A DNA stretch of 64,000 bases from Chara braunii (Eukaryota > Streptophyta > Charophyceae > Charales > Characeae), in NCBI GenBank assembly GCA_003427395.1, contig BFEA01000020.1:411466-475465 (forward strand), in the 5' to 3' direction. Shown piece by piece: positions 47,183-50,137 of this stretch. Every line of letters begins with the position of its first letter. Positions within the stretch are counted from its first letter, which is position 1. The notes below the pieces were generated by a model. That model was not told the origin of the DNA. It searched no databases and saw nothing but the letters and a program-made list of their open reading frames with translations. A program made the translations under genes and the position numbers.

Positions 47183-50009
47183 AACGAGAACCGTGCAGAA
47201 AGTTTTTTAAGGGATGGTCCATGGCCGACCAATTCAATACCTCGTTGCCAGTGCTGGTGCGCAAATGCATTGACACCAGCGGCTTCGCCACCACCATTCG
47301 TCCACCGAAGCCGAAGACAACCAAGGCGTGCGATGGCCTACCCGCCGTCGATCTCATCGCCTCATCATTCGTCTTCGGGGGGGTGTCGGCCCACAGCTGT
47401 TTTTCCAAGGCGAAATGCTTTGGCATGTACCTCATTGGTTGATGCTGCTGAGGTGGAGGCTGTTGGTACTGCGGCTGGTGCTGTGGGGAAAACGACGGGC
47501 CGTCCATCACGTCTGCCTTCCTCAGACTCGCCTCATCCTGATTCCATGTACTGCTTATCACTCCCCCATCACTGTACTGCCCACTTGAGGCATAGTGGTC
47601 TACAGGGGGCACCTGGTTGCTGTCCCCCCCCCAACCCGATTGACCAAACGATGTCGAAGCCCGCCTACCCTTCTCTTCCTCCATCCTTCCTCCACCACCA
47701 CCAGGCAGGGCAACCGATGCCGACGCGCCCAACCCTTTCCCCCAGTACTCCGATCCCTCAGCAGAAGAAGACGAAGCCCCCATTCGCTTCGCTGTCCCCT
47801 CTCTCTTGTCTGAGATTTCGTCCCCTTCCCCACCACCGCCAGAAAATCCCTTTCCTCCCCCTGACACCCCGACAAACTGCTGTTGCTGCTGTTGCGGATC
47901 CACATACCACTCGTTTCCCCCCATCATCTGACTCCCTCCAGGCTGCTTCTCAGGAAAATACTCCTTGTAAACCCCCATCGCTCCTCCATCAGCATGCTGC
48001 ATCTGTGTACCTGCTTCTCCTGACCTGACAATCCCCTCGTCTTGGCCACCCTGTGCCACATACGCGGCCTCCTGGTGTTCTGGCCAAGCCGCTGTGTTCG
48101 GATCGACCTCCCATTGCTGTGTTACAAGATTCCATCTCCATCCTGGATACTCCTCGGAGGTGTAATGCAGCGATTCTCCTTGAACATCCATCGTAGAAGA
48201 ATCGTTCCCGCCTGCTCCGACCCTCCCTTCCATCCCGCCCAAGCCGTACCATTGTTGCTGCTGCCCAGCCTCCACCACAACGTCACCTTGCGTCATCAAT
48301 CCATATCCTCCTTGAAACCCTTCCTCCGTCCCTCCACACTCGTTTGCCTGCTGCCGTTGCCAATAGCCGCCGCTCGTGTACCCCTCTCCACCATACCACG
48401 TCTGACCGCCAGTCGTCTGATTTCCTGCCCCCCCCGACAAGGACGACTCCACCATCTCTGCGCTTGGTGCCTCTGCACTGGCTCCGATTCCAAAGTCCCC
48501 GGAGTCCGCCATACCAGGCGCCGATTGGATAACACTCTCCAATCCCGCCGCATGTCCCGCTCCACCCCCATATCCATCTCCCCCAAACTCCGTCCCCTGC
48601 CCTCCTCCTCCCCAGCCGTATTCGAACGCTTGCCCTGGCCCTCCCGCACCCCCGAGGTAGCAGGCGTTCTGCATATACCCGTTCGGCGGACTTCCGGTGG
48701 TTATTCCTCCTCCAGTCAAGTCGTCGCCTGTCTCTGTGAGCTGATCCCCGCCCGCGTGGAAACCCCCGTCGTACGCCCACCCGAGTGCCCCTCCATCTGC
48801 TTCCGTCGGCGCTGCGCAAGTTGCCGTCATCATCGAGTGATGATGATCTTCCTCTTCCGCCGTCGCTGCTATCTGCGTGAAGAAATCCGCGTCTTCCTCC
48901 CCACCAGCAAAGAAGTCGGCCGTGCTTCCCCCGAAGGGAATCGGGGATACGCTGTAAGTCCGCTCGGCCTGCGCCAGCGCCATTCCCTGCGTTGCCGACA
49001 CTCGCTGTCCTCCCCCCGCTTGTTCTTGCCTCCTCTCCCTCTCATCCTGATCTCCGCCGCGGCCCCCTGTTCCCGCAGTATCCCCCTCCATTCCCCCCCA
49101 CCCAGCAGCGTTCTCCATGGCCGCGGGTGAACACACCTCGTCACCTTCCTTCCGAGTCGGCTCCTTGCTCTCCTTCAGCTCCATACCGCCCGTATCCTTT
49201 TTCACGTCCACGTCTCGAGCTTCAGCGCTGCGCAACAGAGGCGTATCCGCGGCCGCAGAGACTGGATTGTCGTCCTGCAAAAACGAGTTTTTTCCCGCCT
49301 TTCCCTCCACCAGTGCGATTGAATTGGAAAAATCCACCTCGTAGACATATGGTTCGCAACCTACGCCACCGAATAAATGACCCATCCCGCCCCCGTCACT
49401 ATTAGCACCTATATCCCCACCATCTCCTACCTTCCCGCCTACCTCCTCTACCAGCCCACAGGTGATGATGGGACAATTCGATTTCATGTCCCCGCGCAAC
49501 ACCGACCCCGAGTTCCCGTCCTCGCCTTTCTCCCCGCGTCCCTCGAAAGCAGCCGCCTCCTCATAGAATTGTGCCGCATCACCTTCATCATCACCGGCGT
49601 CGTCATCGAACGCAAAGGAAAGCGATGGGAGGAGCCTCGCCCCACTACTACTACGCGTATCCGCTGCTGCTACATGTTGAGGAGAGGTGGACGAGGAGAG
49701 GGAGGGGGAGCAGGACACAGCGTTCGAAGTGGCCGATACTTCCTTTCCGTTCGCTTCCCCTCCTCCCCTAGTTGCGGGCTGAGCCGGATAACCGACCACC
49801 TTCTCTGGCCGAGCCGCTGCACCCCATCCCGCCGCTCCCAGTTGCCCATCCGCCATCGCCCTCGTCCCTAATTCTGCGGGCATGTGGTTCCTTCCTCTCG
49901 CAGAGCCCATGGAGCCCACGCACCTTTCCGCTGAATTGCTACCATCCTGAAAAGCACCTGCTTCTCCGCCGATCTCTTCTAAGGGTCTCCACGCTCCACC
50001 GCTCTCCAT
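3686..50009 (-). CDS. SEC16: SEC16, COPII coat assembly scaffold (whole visible gene, 3' end outside window)
   Basis: SEC16 marks endoplasmic reticulum exit sites and organises Sar1, Sec13-Sec31 and Sec23-Sec24 during COPII vesicle formation. Ten coding exons are listed separately. In transcript order they give a long Gly/Gln/Ser-rich N-terminal region, then the conserved HALVVFGFGG beta-strand segment, then an alpha-solenoid (central conserved domain, Sec13-binding) from exon 2 to exon 9, then a linker with the SVSEPD motif in exon 10. Junctions 2/3 through 9/10 join in phase and reproduce the residue order known from land-plant SEC16 (MAG5). The C-terminal exons, expected to contain the FYYDEKLKRW-type block, are not found between 1 and 3685 and must lie further left. 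The gene spans at least 46 kb, most of it transposon-filled intron. Identification by recalled family sequence is strong; the exon 1/2 junction is unresolved. Confidence 0.9.
4200..4315. repeat. Two-unit tandem repeat, about 58 bp
   Basis: GGCAGGGTACAACTGTGCTG followed by AGACCTGCCAGGCGGAGAC at about 4201 recurs as GGCAGGGTACAACCCTGCTG and AGACCTGCCAGGAGGAGAC at about 4258. It lies in SEC16 intron 9. Each unit contains the inverted pair GGCAGG/CCTGCC and could fold. Confidence 0.8.
4330..4945. repeat. C-rich minisatellite flanked by GGTCGGC repeats
   Basis: From about 4460 to 4770 the plus strand is a C-rich tandem array built from CCCCTATAC, ACCCACAAACCGCC and TCCAACACCCTCATACCC blocks with almost no G. 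A 23-base A-run sits at about 4416. Clusters of GGTCGGC/GGTCGGCGG occur on both sides (4365-4405 and 4858-4938). The minus strand is correspondingly G-run-rich and could form G-quadruplexes. An adapter sequence interrupts the array (4674-4711), so its assembled length and unit order are not reliable. Confidence 0.75.
4674..4711. other. Nextera mate-pair junction adapter (sequencing artefact)
   Basis: The 19-base Tn5 mosaic end CTGTCTCTTATACACATCT is followed directly by its exact reverse complement, which is the circularisation junction of Nextera mate-pair libraries. It creates spurious peptides such as MCIRDR and YTHLDVYKRQ in overlapping frames. The two flanks were probably not adjacent in the genome. 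Confidence 0.97.
4946..6436. other. SEC16 intron 9, remainder: nothing recognised
   Basis: Open frames here are short and show no family signature. A 131-codon minus-strand frame at 5238-5633 has no recognisable motif and no splice context linking it to SEC16. No transposon protein is visible. Confidence 0.5.
6437..6548 (-). CDS. SEC16: SEC16 exon 9: late solenoid helices
   Basis: 112 nt. The acceptor TTTAACACAG is followed by one base that completes the split Lys codon from exon 8 (AA + A). Then comes YCQGVLKLLKNSGRSPEVE, and the exon ends LSDRLMNHSK at donor AAG/GTTAGT, phase 0. It matches the plant SEC16 segment with the KYCQ...GRAPEVE...LEDRI pattern. The open frame on the genome continues past the donor, which is why this exon is easy to miss by ORF length. 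Confidence 0.88.
6549..7072. other. SEC16 intron 8, start: nothing recognised
   Basis: No coding signal or repeat structure that I can support. Confidence 0.4.
7073..7545. repeat. Tandem duplication, unit about 265 bp
   Basis: The block starting CAACACATGATTTTCACAATG and running through ACCTTGACTTTGACCATATC to CATTGCCAGAGAACCCATG recurs from about 7345 with a few substitutions. The second copy lacks about 50 bp in the middle (the GAGCTTTCAGCCGTAGATC region). It is a local duplication inside SEC16 intron 8. Confidence 0.85.
8210..8830 (-). mobile_element. Probable LTR-like repeat of a Ty3/gypsy element
   Basis: Non-coding sequence with segments shared by two other places in the window: CCTTGGCCTTAGGCCTTT with CTCAGACTT and ATGCAGATTCTG also occur at 33575-33710, and GGCCTGGATGC...GATACCTGCA has a counterpart at 27650-27715. 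It lies downstream, on the minus strand, of the pol relic at 8880-9900, where a 3' LTR would be expected. Exact ends (TG..CA) and a target duplication were not found. Confidence 0.4.
8880..9900 (-). pseudogene. Ty3/gypsy pol relic: RNase H, then end of integrase
   Basis: On the minus strand the order is RNase H then integrase. RNase H motifs are VANSTYERELNGLVEAL, LKWIKTQPRLCDKLVRW and IKGESNVVADKLSRR (about 9640-9900), spread over two frames with stops. The integrase part reads MYVRPDQTDWDENLPKIAGA (about 9190-9270), followed by a C-terminal stretch with QTQMIEQADKHCRPAQF. Most of the catalytic integrase core and zinc-binding domain between them are missing or unrecognisable, so this is an internally deleted, frameshifted copy in SEC16 intron 8, sense to the host gene. 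Confidence 0.75.
10132..10376 (+). mobile_element. tRNA-headed SINE, plus strand, with duplicated tail
   Basis: GGCCTAGCTGAGTTGGTAC gives the A box. The body continues ATTCTGAATTACCTAGGACC, CGTCAG and GATGATGTCTCAAGACCG, as in the minus-strand copy at 50358-50516. The last part, a 48-bp block from ATGATGTCTCAAG to GAGAGGGCTCA, is present twice in tandem before the A-rich end. It finishes about 20 bp from the donor side of SEC16 exon 8. Confidence 0.65.
10399..10526 (-). CDS. SEC16: SEC16 exon 8: solenoid segment with YEYAKVLGN
   Basis: 128 nt. The acceptor is TGTTGTGTGCAG; the donor AGAA/GTGAGA leaves two bases of a Lys codon completed by exon 9. The translation starts RTE and contains IYEYAKVLGNPQCVLLPFQP followed by YKIVYAAMLAEAGRTHEAQ. 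This is one of the most conserved stretches of plant SEC16, directly after PEAIQ of exon 7. No long open frame marks the exon because its frame is closed on both sides. Confidence 0.93.
11476..11610 (-). CDS. SEC16: SEC16 exon 7: solenoid segment with CLIGADHWK
   Basis: 135 nt, 45 codons, phase 0 at both ends, acceptor TTTTGTTACAG, donor CAG/GTACGC. The translation starts VAAAHMCYMVADAQLEAYS and contains STARVCLIGADHWKGTRSF and PEAIQ. The match to the plant SEC16 AAHICYLVAEA...RLCLIGADHWK pattern is close to residue for residue. Confidence 0.94.
11611..12180. other. SEC16 intron 6, left end: nothing recognised
   Basis: Overlapping open frames on both strands (for example 11733-12146 minus) have no family signature. 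Confidence 0.4.
12181..12962. repeat. (CT)n array with a 485-base assembly gap
   Basis: CT repeats flank an N run at 12271-12755 on both sides, and a second CT run lies at about 12905-12962. The true array length is unknown. RERERE/LSLSLS open frames across it are artefacts. Confidence 0.95.
13183..13250. repeat. Compound (CT)n(CA)n microsatellite
   Basis: About 19 CT units are followed by about 15 CA units. The same CT-to-CA order recurs at 28396, 42742 and 43910. Confidence 0.9.
13380..14240. other. GC-rich non-coding region, possibly LTR-derived
   Basis: It contains three short tandem AGCGGGGAAAACACTCA units (about 13459-13525) and a TGATATCAGAGCCTGCAATG stretch at 13670 that resembles the TGGTATCAGAGC primer-binding site used by many plant LTR retrotransposons. 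A similar GATGATATCAGAG occurs at 2579. No gag protein can be read downstream. I regard the LTR idea as weak. Confidence 0.25.
14722..14915. repeat. Dispersed repeat R1, copy 1
   Basis: TCTCTCACATGTGTGGTGTT, GATGGGTTGAGTC, CTACATTGTGCTATTTTTG, GATGCTGCATTGTCCATTCG and AGTCCTCA recur in the same order at 25797-26045. The second copy carries about 50 bp of extra internal sequence. It is probably an LTR or UTR piece of one retroelement family. Confidence 0.7.
14945..15125. repeat. TTGA-rich tandem repeat, 34-bp higher-order unit
   Basis: ATTGATTG microsatellite sequence is organised into a 34-bp unit containing TTGATTGATTAATATTAATT and GATCGATT, present about three and a half times. The unit has dyad symmetry (TTAATATTAA, ATCGAT). 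Confidence 0.85.
15364..15560 (+). pseudogene. LINE endonuclease C-terminal fragment
   Basis: One frame reads RRLDLFLTNDPVLQLVHKVD followed by HTTDPLSDHKPVQLE. The RxDxxLTN...LSDHKPV pattern is the end of an apurinic/apyrimidinic-type endonuclease domain of non-LTR retrotransposons, with the catalytic SDH motif. The N-terminal endonuclease and the reverse transcriptase are absent here; the T-rich 15130-15340 segment upstream holds nothing. Confidence 0.6.
15660..16650. other. No gene recognised; (GT)n and short tandem GTGGGCAA
   Basis: It contains four tandem AGTGGGCA units (about 16040-16072) and a short GT run at 16432-16444. It could be the 5' untranslated region of the LINE that follows, but no boundary is visible. 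Confidence 0.35.
16657..17445 (+). pseudogene. LINE ORF1-like region, frameshifted
   Basis: A 174-codon frame (16657-17181) with hydrophilic, Lys/Pro-rich sequence is followed in another frame by 17194-17445. They lie directly upstream of an endonuclease/reverse-transcriptase ORF2 on the same strand, the expected place of ORF1 in an L1-type LINE. There is no zinc knuckle or RNA-binding motif I can name, so the ORF1 label rests on position. It is antisense to SEC16, in intron 6. Confidence 0.5.
17447..19560 (+). pseudogene. L1-type LINE ORF2: endonuclease plus reverse transcriptase, truncated
   Basis: The endonuclease part has ICIASWNIKGLGD, ILCLQETKLN, VSVYAPTGY and SDHYPIFFEI. The usual GDFN motif reads GNWN here, replacing the catalytic-site Asp by Asn. 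The reverse transcriptase part has LTEEEIHNVIKKMALGKCPG, VISLLFKKGDKREVLNYR, LLLDMEKAYDKVGWAF and RQGCPLAPLLF. Stop codons and frame changes occur near 17626, 18190, 18764, 19193 and 19438. The reading ends just after the RQGCPLAPLLF block, before the FADD-type catalytic segment, where hAT-related sequence begins. This is a dead copy, antisense to SEC16 in intron 6. Confidence 0.85.
19561..22630 (+). pseudogene. hAT-superfamily transposase (BED finger + DUF659 + dimerisation domain), inactive
   Basis: It begins with a CKLCHKEFTGT BED-type zinc-finger start (about 19630). A DUF659/hAT catalytic region follows with TFMTYGTTTTSNKPVINFI, VDMEGK-like TDMEGKDKSPPALARMWEEV, HAICTDSAQVN, WVPCACHVCNLLMCDIAW and RFGTNFVMLQRLR. 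The dimerisation domain at 21090-21290 reads VLSMWTTASPCESSWS and HTKRRDLLSPENL. The first catalytic Asp of the MTDG motif is Tyr (TAC) here. The frame shifts out near 20920 and back near 21080. A TGA at 21280-21282 replaces the Trp expected in the family IHWN motif. An acidic, Lys-rich tail runs to 22630 with one more frame change near 22200. No terminal inverted repeats were identified. Confidence 0.85.
22823..22912. repeat. Compound (TG)n(GA)n microsatellite
   Basis: About 30 TG units and 13 GA units follow closely after the hAT coding tail. A TTC-rich stretch follows to about 23005. Confidence 0.9.
23116..24441 (+). pseudogene. LINE ORF2 C-terminal fragment with zinc-binding domain
   Basis: After a degenerate linker (GTWVLADKDPGKMWKVLG, then RVEERSIPVTETDLE), a different frame gives CGRCDWGWECSSHLWLHCP followed by LSDELWRWW. 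This is the Cys/His zinc-binding domain found after the reverse transcriptase in plant L1-type LINEs (zf-RVT). The tail GIILQEIWRARNSQVFKKKK matches the same region of the LINE at 39872-41260. At least three frames are needed. It may be the 3' half of the LINE at 17447-19560, separated from it by the hAT element. Confidence 0.8.
24442..25010. other. Possible LINE 3' untranslated region; otherwise nothing recognised
   Basis: No long frame or clear poly(A) tail. Short A-runs at 24830-24865 are the only candidate for a LINE 3' end. Confidence 0.3.
25016..25125. repeat. CCACATCAGCA short tandem repeat
   Basis: About five CCACATCAGCA/TGCCACATCAGCA units occur within 110 bp. Similar GCCACATCAGC motifs recur at 27320-27395, which suggests the two regions are related retroelement sequence. 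Confidence 0.7.
25243..25836 (+). CDS. Gln-rich coiled-coil ORF, possible retrotransposon gag
   Basis: 197 codons. The N-terminal half is charged and Gln-rich (ATEAKQQQQRLQRRN), compatible with a coiled coil; the middle has CIACAGRQLVEGGRG. There is no zinc knuckle or known gag motif. Its 3' end overlaps the dispersed repeat R1 (25797-26045), which also occurs at 14722, so the frame sits inside a repeated element rather than a host gene. Retroelement origin is inferred from that context. Confidence 0.35.
   Translation: MYIMAEMKTRADAATAARKQEAENNAVLRKKTATEAKQQQQRLQRRNVYVDPAHSQGGKCIACAGRQLVEGGRGRRTNDCGSKLATLLTHVTDMLATWIAQKEAIFSLDHMIQEHQQTIIQQTNRVQSLEQRPTSTTEFSLEQDGWGLGTWRLLVTHRKGPHLYLKCPSTSPSDSSSMPRAFLPYCAVPPFSLTCGA
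25797..26045. repeat. Dispersed repeat R1, copy 2
   Basis: It has the same ordered blocks as 14722-14915, with an added GATTTAGTATCTGACAGG segment. Confidence 0.7.
26043..26610. repeat. Direct repeat pair, about 130 bp units
   Basis: GTGCCCTCAGTGAGGGC starts both copies (26040 and 26469). Each continues to CCCTTATNTTG/GCTGCGATCGC, GCAGTCCAATAC or its variant, and CAGTACTAGT and GAGGCAGT before diverging. GTGCCCTCAGTGAGGGC is itself a near-palindrome. The 290 bp between them include GCAATCACGTTCCACACATAC, which recurs at 27908. Confidence 0.75.
26787..26963. mobile_element. Foldback (MITE-like) element with 54-bp terminal inverted repeats
   Basis: The left arm GGGGCCAAGTCCCAC...GCGTTGAGCTACC...GCCTGAATCTGGACGT is repeated in reverse complement on the right with only about four mismatches over 54 bp. 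The loop is about 65 bp and contains CTGCACATCT twice. High arm identity indicates a young element or selection on pairing. No target duplication is certain. It lies in SEC16 intron 6. Confidence 0.85.
27300..27960. repeat. LTR-like dispersed repeat region
   Basis: It shares GGCCTGGATTGCA...CTTGCAGACTTCCACTTGG and GGTACCTGCATACAA-type segments with 8380-8460, and GCAATCACGTTCCACACATAC followed by CCAGATACAT with 26413-26450. It is non-coding, GC-moderate, and has many CCAGCGT repeats (27450-27520). It is probably debris of the same retroelement family as 8210-8830. Confidence 0.45.
28020..29050. other. No gene recognised; (CT)n(CA)n at 28396-28440
   Basis: Apart from the CT/CA microsatellite and T-rich runs (28010-28080), I see no coding or repeat structure. 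CACTTCGCCATGCC occurs at 28458 and 28604 as a short direct repeat. Confidence 0.5.
29055..29155 (-). mobile_element. SINE fragment: B-box end of head plus body
   Basis: On the minus strand GAAACACAGACACAAGTTC and AAATCCAGATGCG are followed by GTGGGGCCGATCAGATC and GATGATGATATTCC, in the order seen in the copy at 50358-50516. The A-box part is missing or diverged. Confidence 0.5.
29160..31720. other. SEC16 intron 6: GC-rich retroelement-like debris, no protein recognised
   Basis: Several overlapping open frames of 60-190 codons exist on both strands (for example 29698-30201 plus, 30896-31462 minus), but they are Ala/Pro/Arg-rich products of base composition and carry no motif. Two separate GC-rich blocks (29930-30370 and 30960-31340) have similar composition. 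Confidence 0.4.
31727..31932. repeat. Direct repeat pair, about 72 bp units
   Basis: TCTGCACAAAGCCCACAATA with AACAACCTTCATTGACC and TATTACAGACCA at 31727-31799 recurs at 31861-31932 with about 90 percent identity by eye. Confidence 0.8.
31940..32845. other. SEC16 intron 6, right end: nothing recognised
   Basis: Contains T-rich and TTTC-rich runs and no supported gene. Confidence 0.4.
32846..32971 (-). CDS. SEC16: SEC16 exon 6: solenoid segment with MLDDWQENL
   Basis: 126 nt, 42 codons, phase 0, acceptor CTTAACTTGCAG, donor GAG/GTAAGA. It encodes MLDDWQENLAVMAANRT, then VIIHLGDCLWRSRGE. The plant SEC16 counterpart is CMLDDWEENLAVITANRT...VIIHLGDCLW. It joins exon 5 (FGQ) to exon 7 (VAAAHMCYM) without gap relative to the family. 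Confidence 0.94.
32972..34342. other. SEC16 intron 5, with LTR-like repeat at 33480-33740
   Basis: The segment 33560-33715 shares CCTTGGCCTTAGGCCTTT, CAGACTT and CATGCAGATTCTG with 8590-8780. The remainder shows nothing. Confidence 0.5.
34343..34501 (-). CDS. SEC16: SEC16 exon 5: solenoid segment with LGSPLRTLCLL
   Basis: 159 nt, 53 codons, phase 0, acceptor CTTAATGCAG, donor CAG/GTGAGA. The translation starts TYVETCADMAQHLFT, continues LGSPLRTLCLLLSGQPKEVF and ends LQEDFGQ. Plant SEC16 has YVDTVKQMA...GSPLRTLCLLIAGQP at this place. The Met/Ser-rich end corresponds to the variable loop before the MLDDW segment. Confidence 0.93.
34672..34803. repeat. Tandem duplication, about 66 bp
   Basis: AATACACAAGTTAACTTCAC and AGCAGATTTTGGATAAACAG recur as AATACACAGTTCACTGCAC and GGCAGATTTTCGATAAACAG. 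The block lies in SEC16 intron 4. Confidence 0.7.
35750..35985. repeat. Tandem duplication, 117-bp period
   Basis: CCTGCACTACCGTAATGAGG to CACCATACCAAACAC is repeated from 35868 with few differences. CACTGAAAAGCACACATT near 35985 and 36170 suggests older partial units. Confidence 0.85.
36404..36526 (-). CDS. SEC16: SEC16 exon 4: solenoid segment with GHLWAPALVLA
   Basis: 123 nt, 41 codons, phase 0, acceptor GGTCTTGACAG, donor AGG/GTGGGT. It encodes LTSREITRLLVAGKIK, then EALQCSRQGHLWAPALVLA and RQLGER. This matches the plant SEC16 pattern LLVSGRKKEALQCAQEGQLWGPALVLA. A second possible donor (GTAAGG) lies 5 nt further; the chosen one keeps LGER followed by TYVET of exon 5, as in the family. 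Confidence 0.92.
36755..36850 (+). ncRNA. U6 snRNA-like sequence, copy 1 (probable retro-pseudogene)
   Basis: GTACCTTGGGACATCTG, TTAAAATTGGAATAATAGAG, AAAGATTAGCACGACCCCTG, TGCATGGATGACAC and AAATCGAGAAAT follow the order of plant U6 along its whole length. The splice-site-binding ACAGAGA box reads ATAGAGA; the AGC triad is kept. The RNA is followed by about ten A residues rather than a T-run terminator, which points to retroposition. GGGCCC motifs lie just upstream, but no clear USE/TATA pair is seen. It is antisense to SEC16 in intron 3. Confidence 0.75.
36890..39840. other. SEC16 intron 3, middle: no gene recognised
   Basis: A GC-rich stretch with repeated GGGTG/CACCC and TAGGC motifs (36930-37120) is followed by purine-rich A/G sequence (37960-38900) and GA/CT runs (39358-39446). 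GGAATACATCCACAGA occurs at about 38788 and 39325, and a related ATACATCCACAGAACGAG at 38352, so a degraded repeat may be present. No protein family is visible. Confidence 0.4.
39861..41823 (+). mobile_element. 5'-truncated LINE insertion with poly(A) and target-site duplication
   Basis: A 27-base poly(A) at 41787-41813 ends the element. AGTTGATTCCT occurs at 39861-39871 just before the coding sequence opens and again at 41813-41823 just after the poly(A), consistent with an 11-bp target-site duplication. The insert is about 1.94 kb and carries only the 3' end of ORF2. A second direct pair, CATTAGTGGGTGATTTG (39824) and CATCAGTGGGTGATTTG (41826), probably reflects an older duplication of the target. 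It is antisense to SEC16 in intron 3. Confidence 0.85.
39872..41260 (+). pseudogene. LINE ORF2 C-terminal region with zinc-binding domain
   Basis: The frame is open from the first insert base (NRRINSPFWHAIIRAW, EVLLQPLFENPKIT, GVLRIEDLWDDLI) to about 40300, where one frameshift moves it to the frame that runs to a stop at 41258-41260. The second part has CCRCNWAFESTVHLWWDCP, a Cys/His zinc-binding domain typical of plant L1-type LINEs, then IIFSVIWQFQNDRLFNNKEW. With a single frameshift it is less decayed than the other LINE pieces here. No endonuclease or reverse transcriptase is present, so it cannot move itself. About 525 nt of 3' untranslated region follow. Confidence 0.85.
41999..42136 (-). 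CDS. SEC16: SEC16 exon 3: PESALAELL segment
   Basis: 138 nt, 46 codons, phase 0 at both ends. The acceptor GGTGGCCGCAG has a weak pyrimidine tract; the donor is CAG/GTATAT. It encodes EDQGPESALAELLSSHKDR, then a Gly/Asn-rich loop and PMPSEHEMQ. In plant SEC16 the matching segment is DSPESAVAKLFASA...LPSEGQ. It is the least conserved of the solenoid exons, and the call depends on the flanking exons and the exact phase fit. Confidence 0.8.
42137..43145. other. SEC16 intron 2 with N gap and CT/CA array
   Basis: N bases occupy 42656-42741, followed by (CT)n to 42778 and (CA)n to about 42829. A 78-codon minus frame at 42295-42528 ends before a good-looking GTAAGTAT donor at about 42262, but its sequence does not match SEC16, so I do not call an exon. 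Confidence 0.7.
43146..43443 (-). CDS. SEC16: SEC16 exon 2: GPLVGG segment, start of solenoid
   Basis: 298 nt: one base completing a split codon, then 99 codons. The acceptor is TTTCTATCTACAG and the donor CAG/GTAAGG. The translation starts LNQVVCSSGEDGDS and contains GPLVGGGNVSQKDLLKWIDE and LLKVACQHYGRLRS. The plant family has FPGPLVGGSVGNKELNKWLDE...LLKIACQHYGKLRS. The phase-2 entry requires an upstream exon ending with two bases of a codon, which exon 1 as modelled does not provide. Confidence 0.93.
43908..44185. repeat. Duplicated compound microsatellite block
   Basis: (CT)n(CA)n followed by GTCTATGCAAAG, CTCATTTCCCACGGG and CCCTAACCG is repeated as (CT)n(GT)n followed by GTATAGACTCACGC, ACAGCTCATTTCCCACGGG and CCCTAACCG. 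The unique parts are clearly related, so the whole block duplicated, while the second dinucleotide differs (CA versus GT). Confidence 0.85.
44987..45066. repeat. 32-bp tandem repeat, 2.5 units
   Basis: CTGACTGCAATCACGGCCAG plus ACCTGGATGAAC is repeated two and a half times with single substitutions. Confidence 0.9.
45197..45308. mobile_element. TA-flanked MITE, copy 1
   Basis: The left end is CCGTCGTCACCCGAATAGAA; the right end in reverse complement carries the related CATAGAACGCCCGGTCATTA. Inner CAGTCATTACCGCTGTAT pairs with CGGTCATTATAGCTGTAT. TA dinucleotides occur at both borders. This copy is more diverged at its right tip than copy 2. Confidence 0.75.
45838..46012. repeat. Direct repeat pair, about 47 bp
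   Basis: CATTATGTAGTATTCTGTCC and AGATGCAACGCACAAAGCCC at 45838 recur at 45965 (CATTATGTAGTATAATGTCC and the same second block), ending CCACG in both. Confidence 0.9.
46237..46351. mobile_element. TA-flanked MITE, copy 2 (best preserved)
   Basis: TA is followed by CCGTCTCCACCCGAATAGAA and CGTACCGTCATT. The right end in reverse complement reads CCGTCCTCACCCGAATAGAA and CGTACGTACGGTCATT, then TA. Inverted repeats of about 34 bp in a 115-bp element bordered by TA fit a Tc1/mariner-type (Stowaway-like) MITE. Confidence 0.85.
46403..46563. repeat. Direct repeat pair, about 54 bp
   Basis: CCGTTCGTGCTGCTACTGTG and ATGGATGCCATGTGGACGG, preceded by TAGTCAANAGTA, occur at 46406 and 46514. Confidence 0.9.
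46796..46880. mobile_element. TA-flanked MITE, copy 3 (short)
   Basis: TACCTTCTCCCGAATACAAC and GTGCAGTCATTATTGCTGTA on the left resemble copies 1 and 2; the right arm GAGTAGGTA with CAGCTATGATGG pairs with it imperfectly. 85 bp between TA borders. Confidence 0.65.
47154..47183. repeat. (AGA)n trinucleotide repeat just past exon 1 donor
   Basis: About ten AGA units (TCT on the SEC16 strand) lie about 60 bp downstream of the exon 1 donor. Read through, they extend the exon 1 frame as a poly-Ser run, which is intronic by my model. Confidence 0.85.
47241..50009 (-). CDS. SEC16: SEC16 exon 1: long N-terminal region and start of central domain
   Basis: 2,769 nt, 923 codons from an ATG in good context (GGACAATGG) to donor GAG/GTATTG. 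The N-terminal 850 residues are Gly, Gln, Ser and acidic-rich, as in SEC16 proteins generally. DADFFTQIA at about 375 resembles the short DEDFF-type acidic motif of plant SEC16. YPGWRWNLVTQQWEVDP at about 620 is the conserved aromatic plant motif (YPGWKYD..TGQW). RPSHALVVFGFGGRMVVAK at about 895-915 begins the central conserved domain. Poly-Gln and poly-Gly tracts occur at about 695-725. The open frame continues 29 codons past the donor into the AGA repeat. The donor is inferred; GTGTCA 27 nt upstream is an alternative. Confidence 0.92.
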
Positions 50010-50137
50010 TGTCCTCCAAAATGGAGAGTAGATGGAGAGTTAGCGGACTCGAAAATCTACACTTTCCGGCCTTCGCTCCACCTAACTCTCCATTTCGACA
50101 CTCTCCAACAACTCTCCGTTCTTTTCTTTTTCACTCG

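Larger units (their letters stand above)
43444..47240. other. SEC16 intron 1 region (an additional small exon expected)
   Basis: It carries CT/CA and CT/GT arrays, three TA-flanked MITEs and several local duplications, listed separately. A small exon of 3n+2 nt linking exon 1 to exon 2 should lie here, but I could not identify it with confidence. Confidence 0.5.

Noticed and set aside
47270-48028. 252-codon plus-strand open frame
   Set aside because: Antisense shadow of SEC16 exon 1.
48042-49130. 362-codon plus-strand open frame
   Set aside because: It is the antisense shadow of SEC16 exon 1, rich in Ser, Arg and Pro, with no motif.
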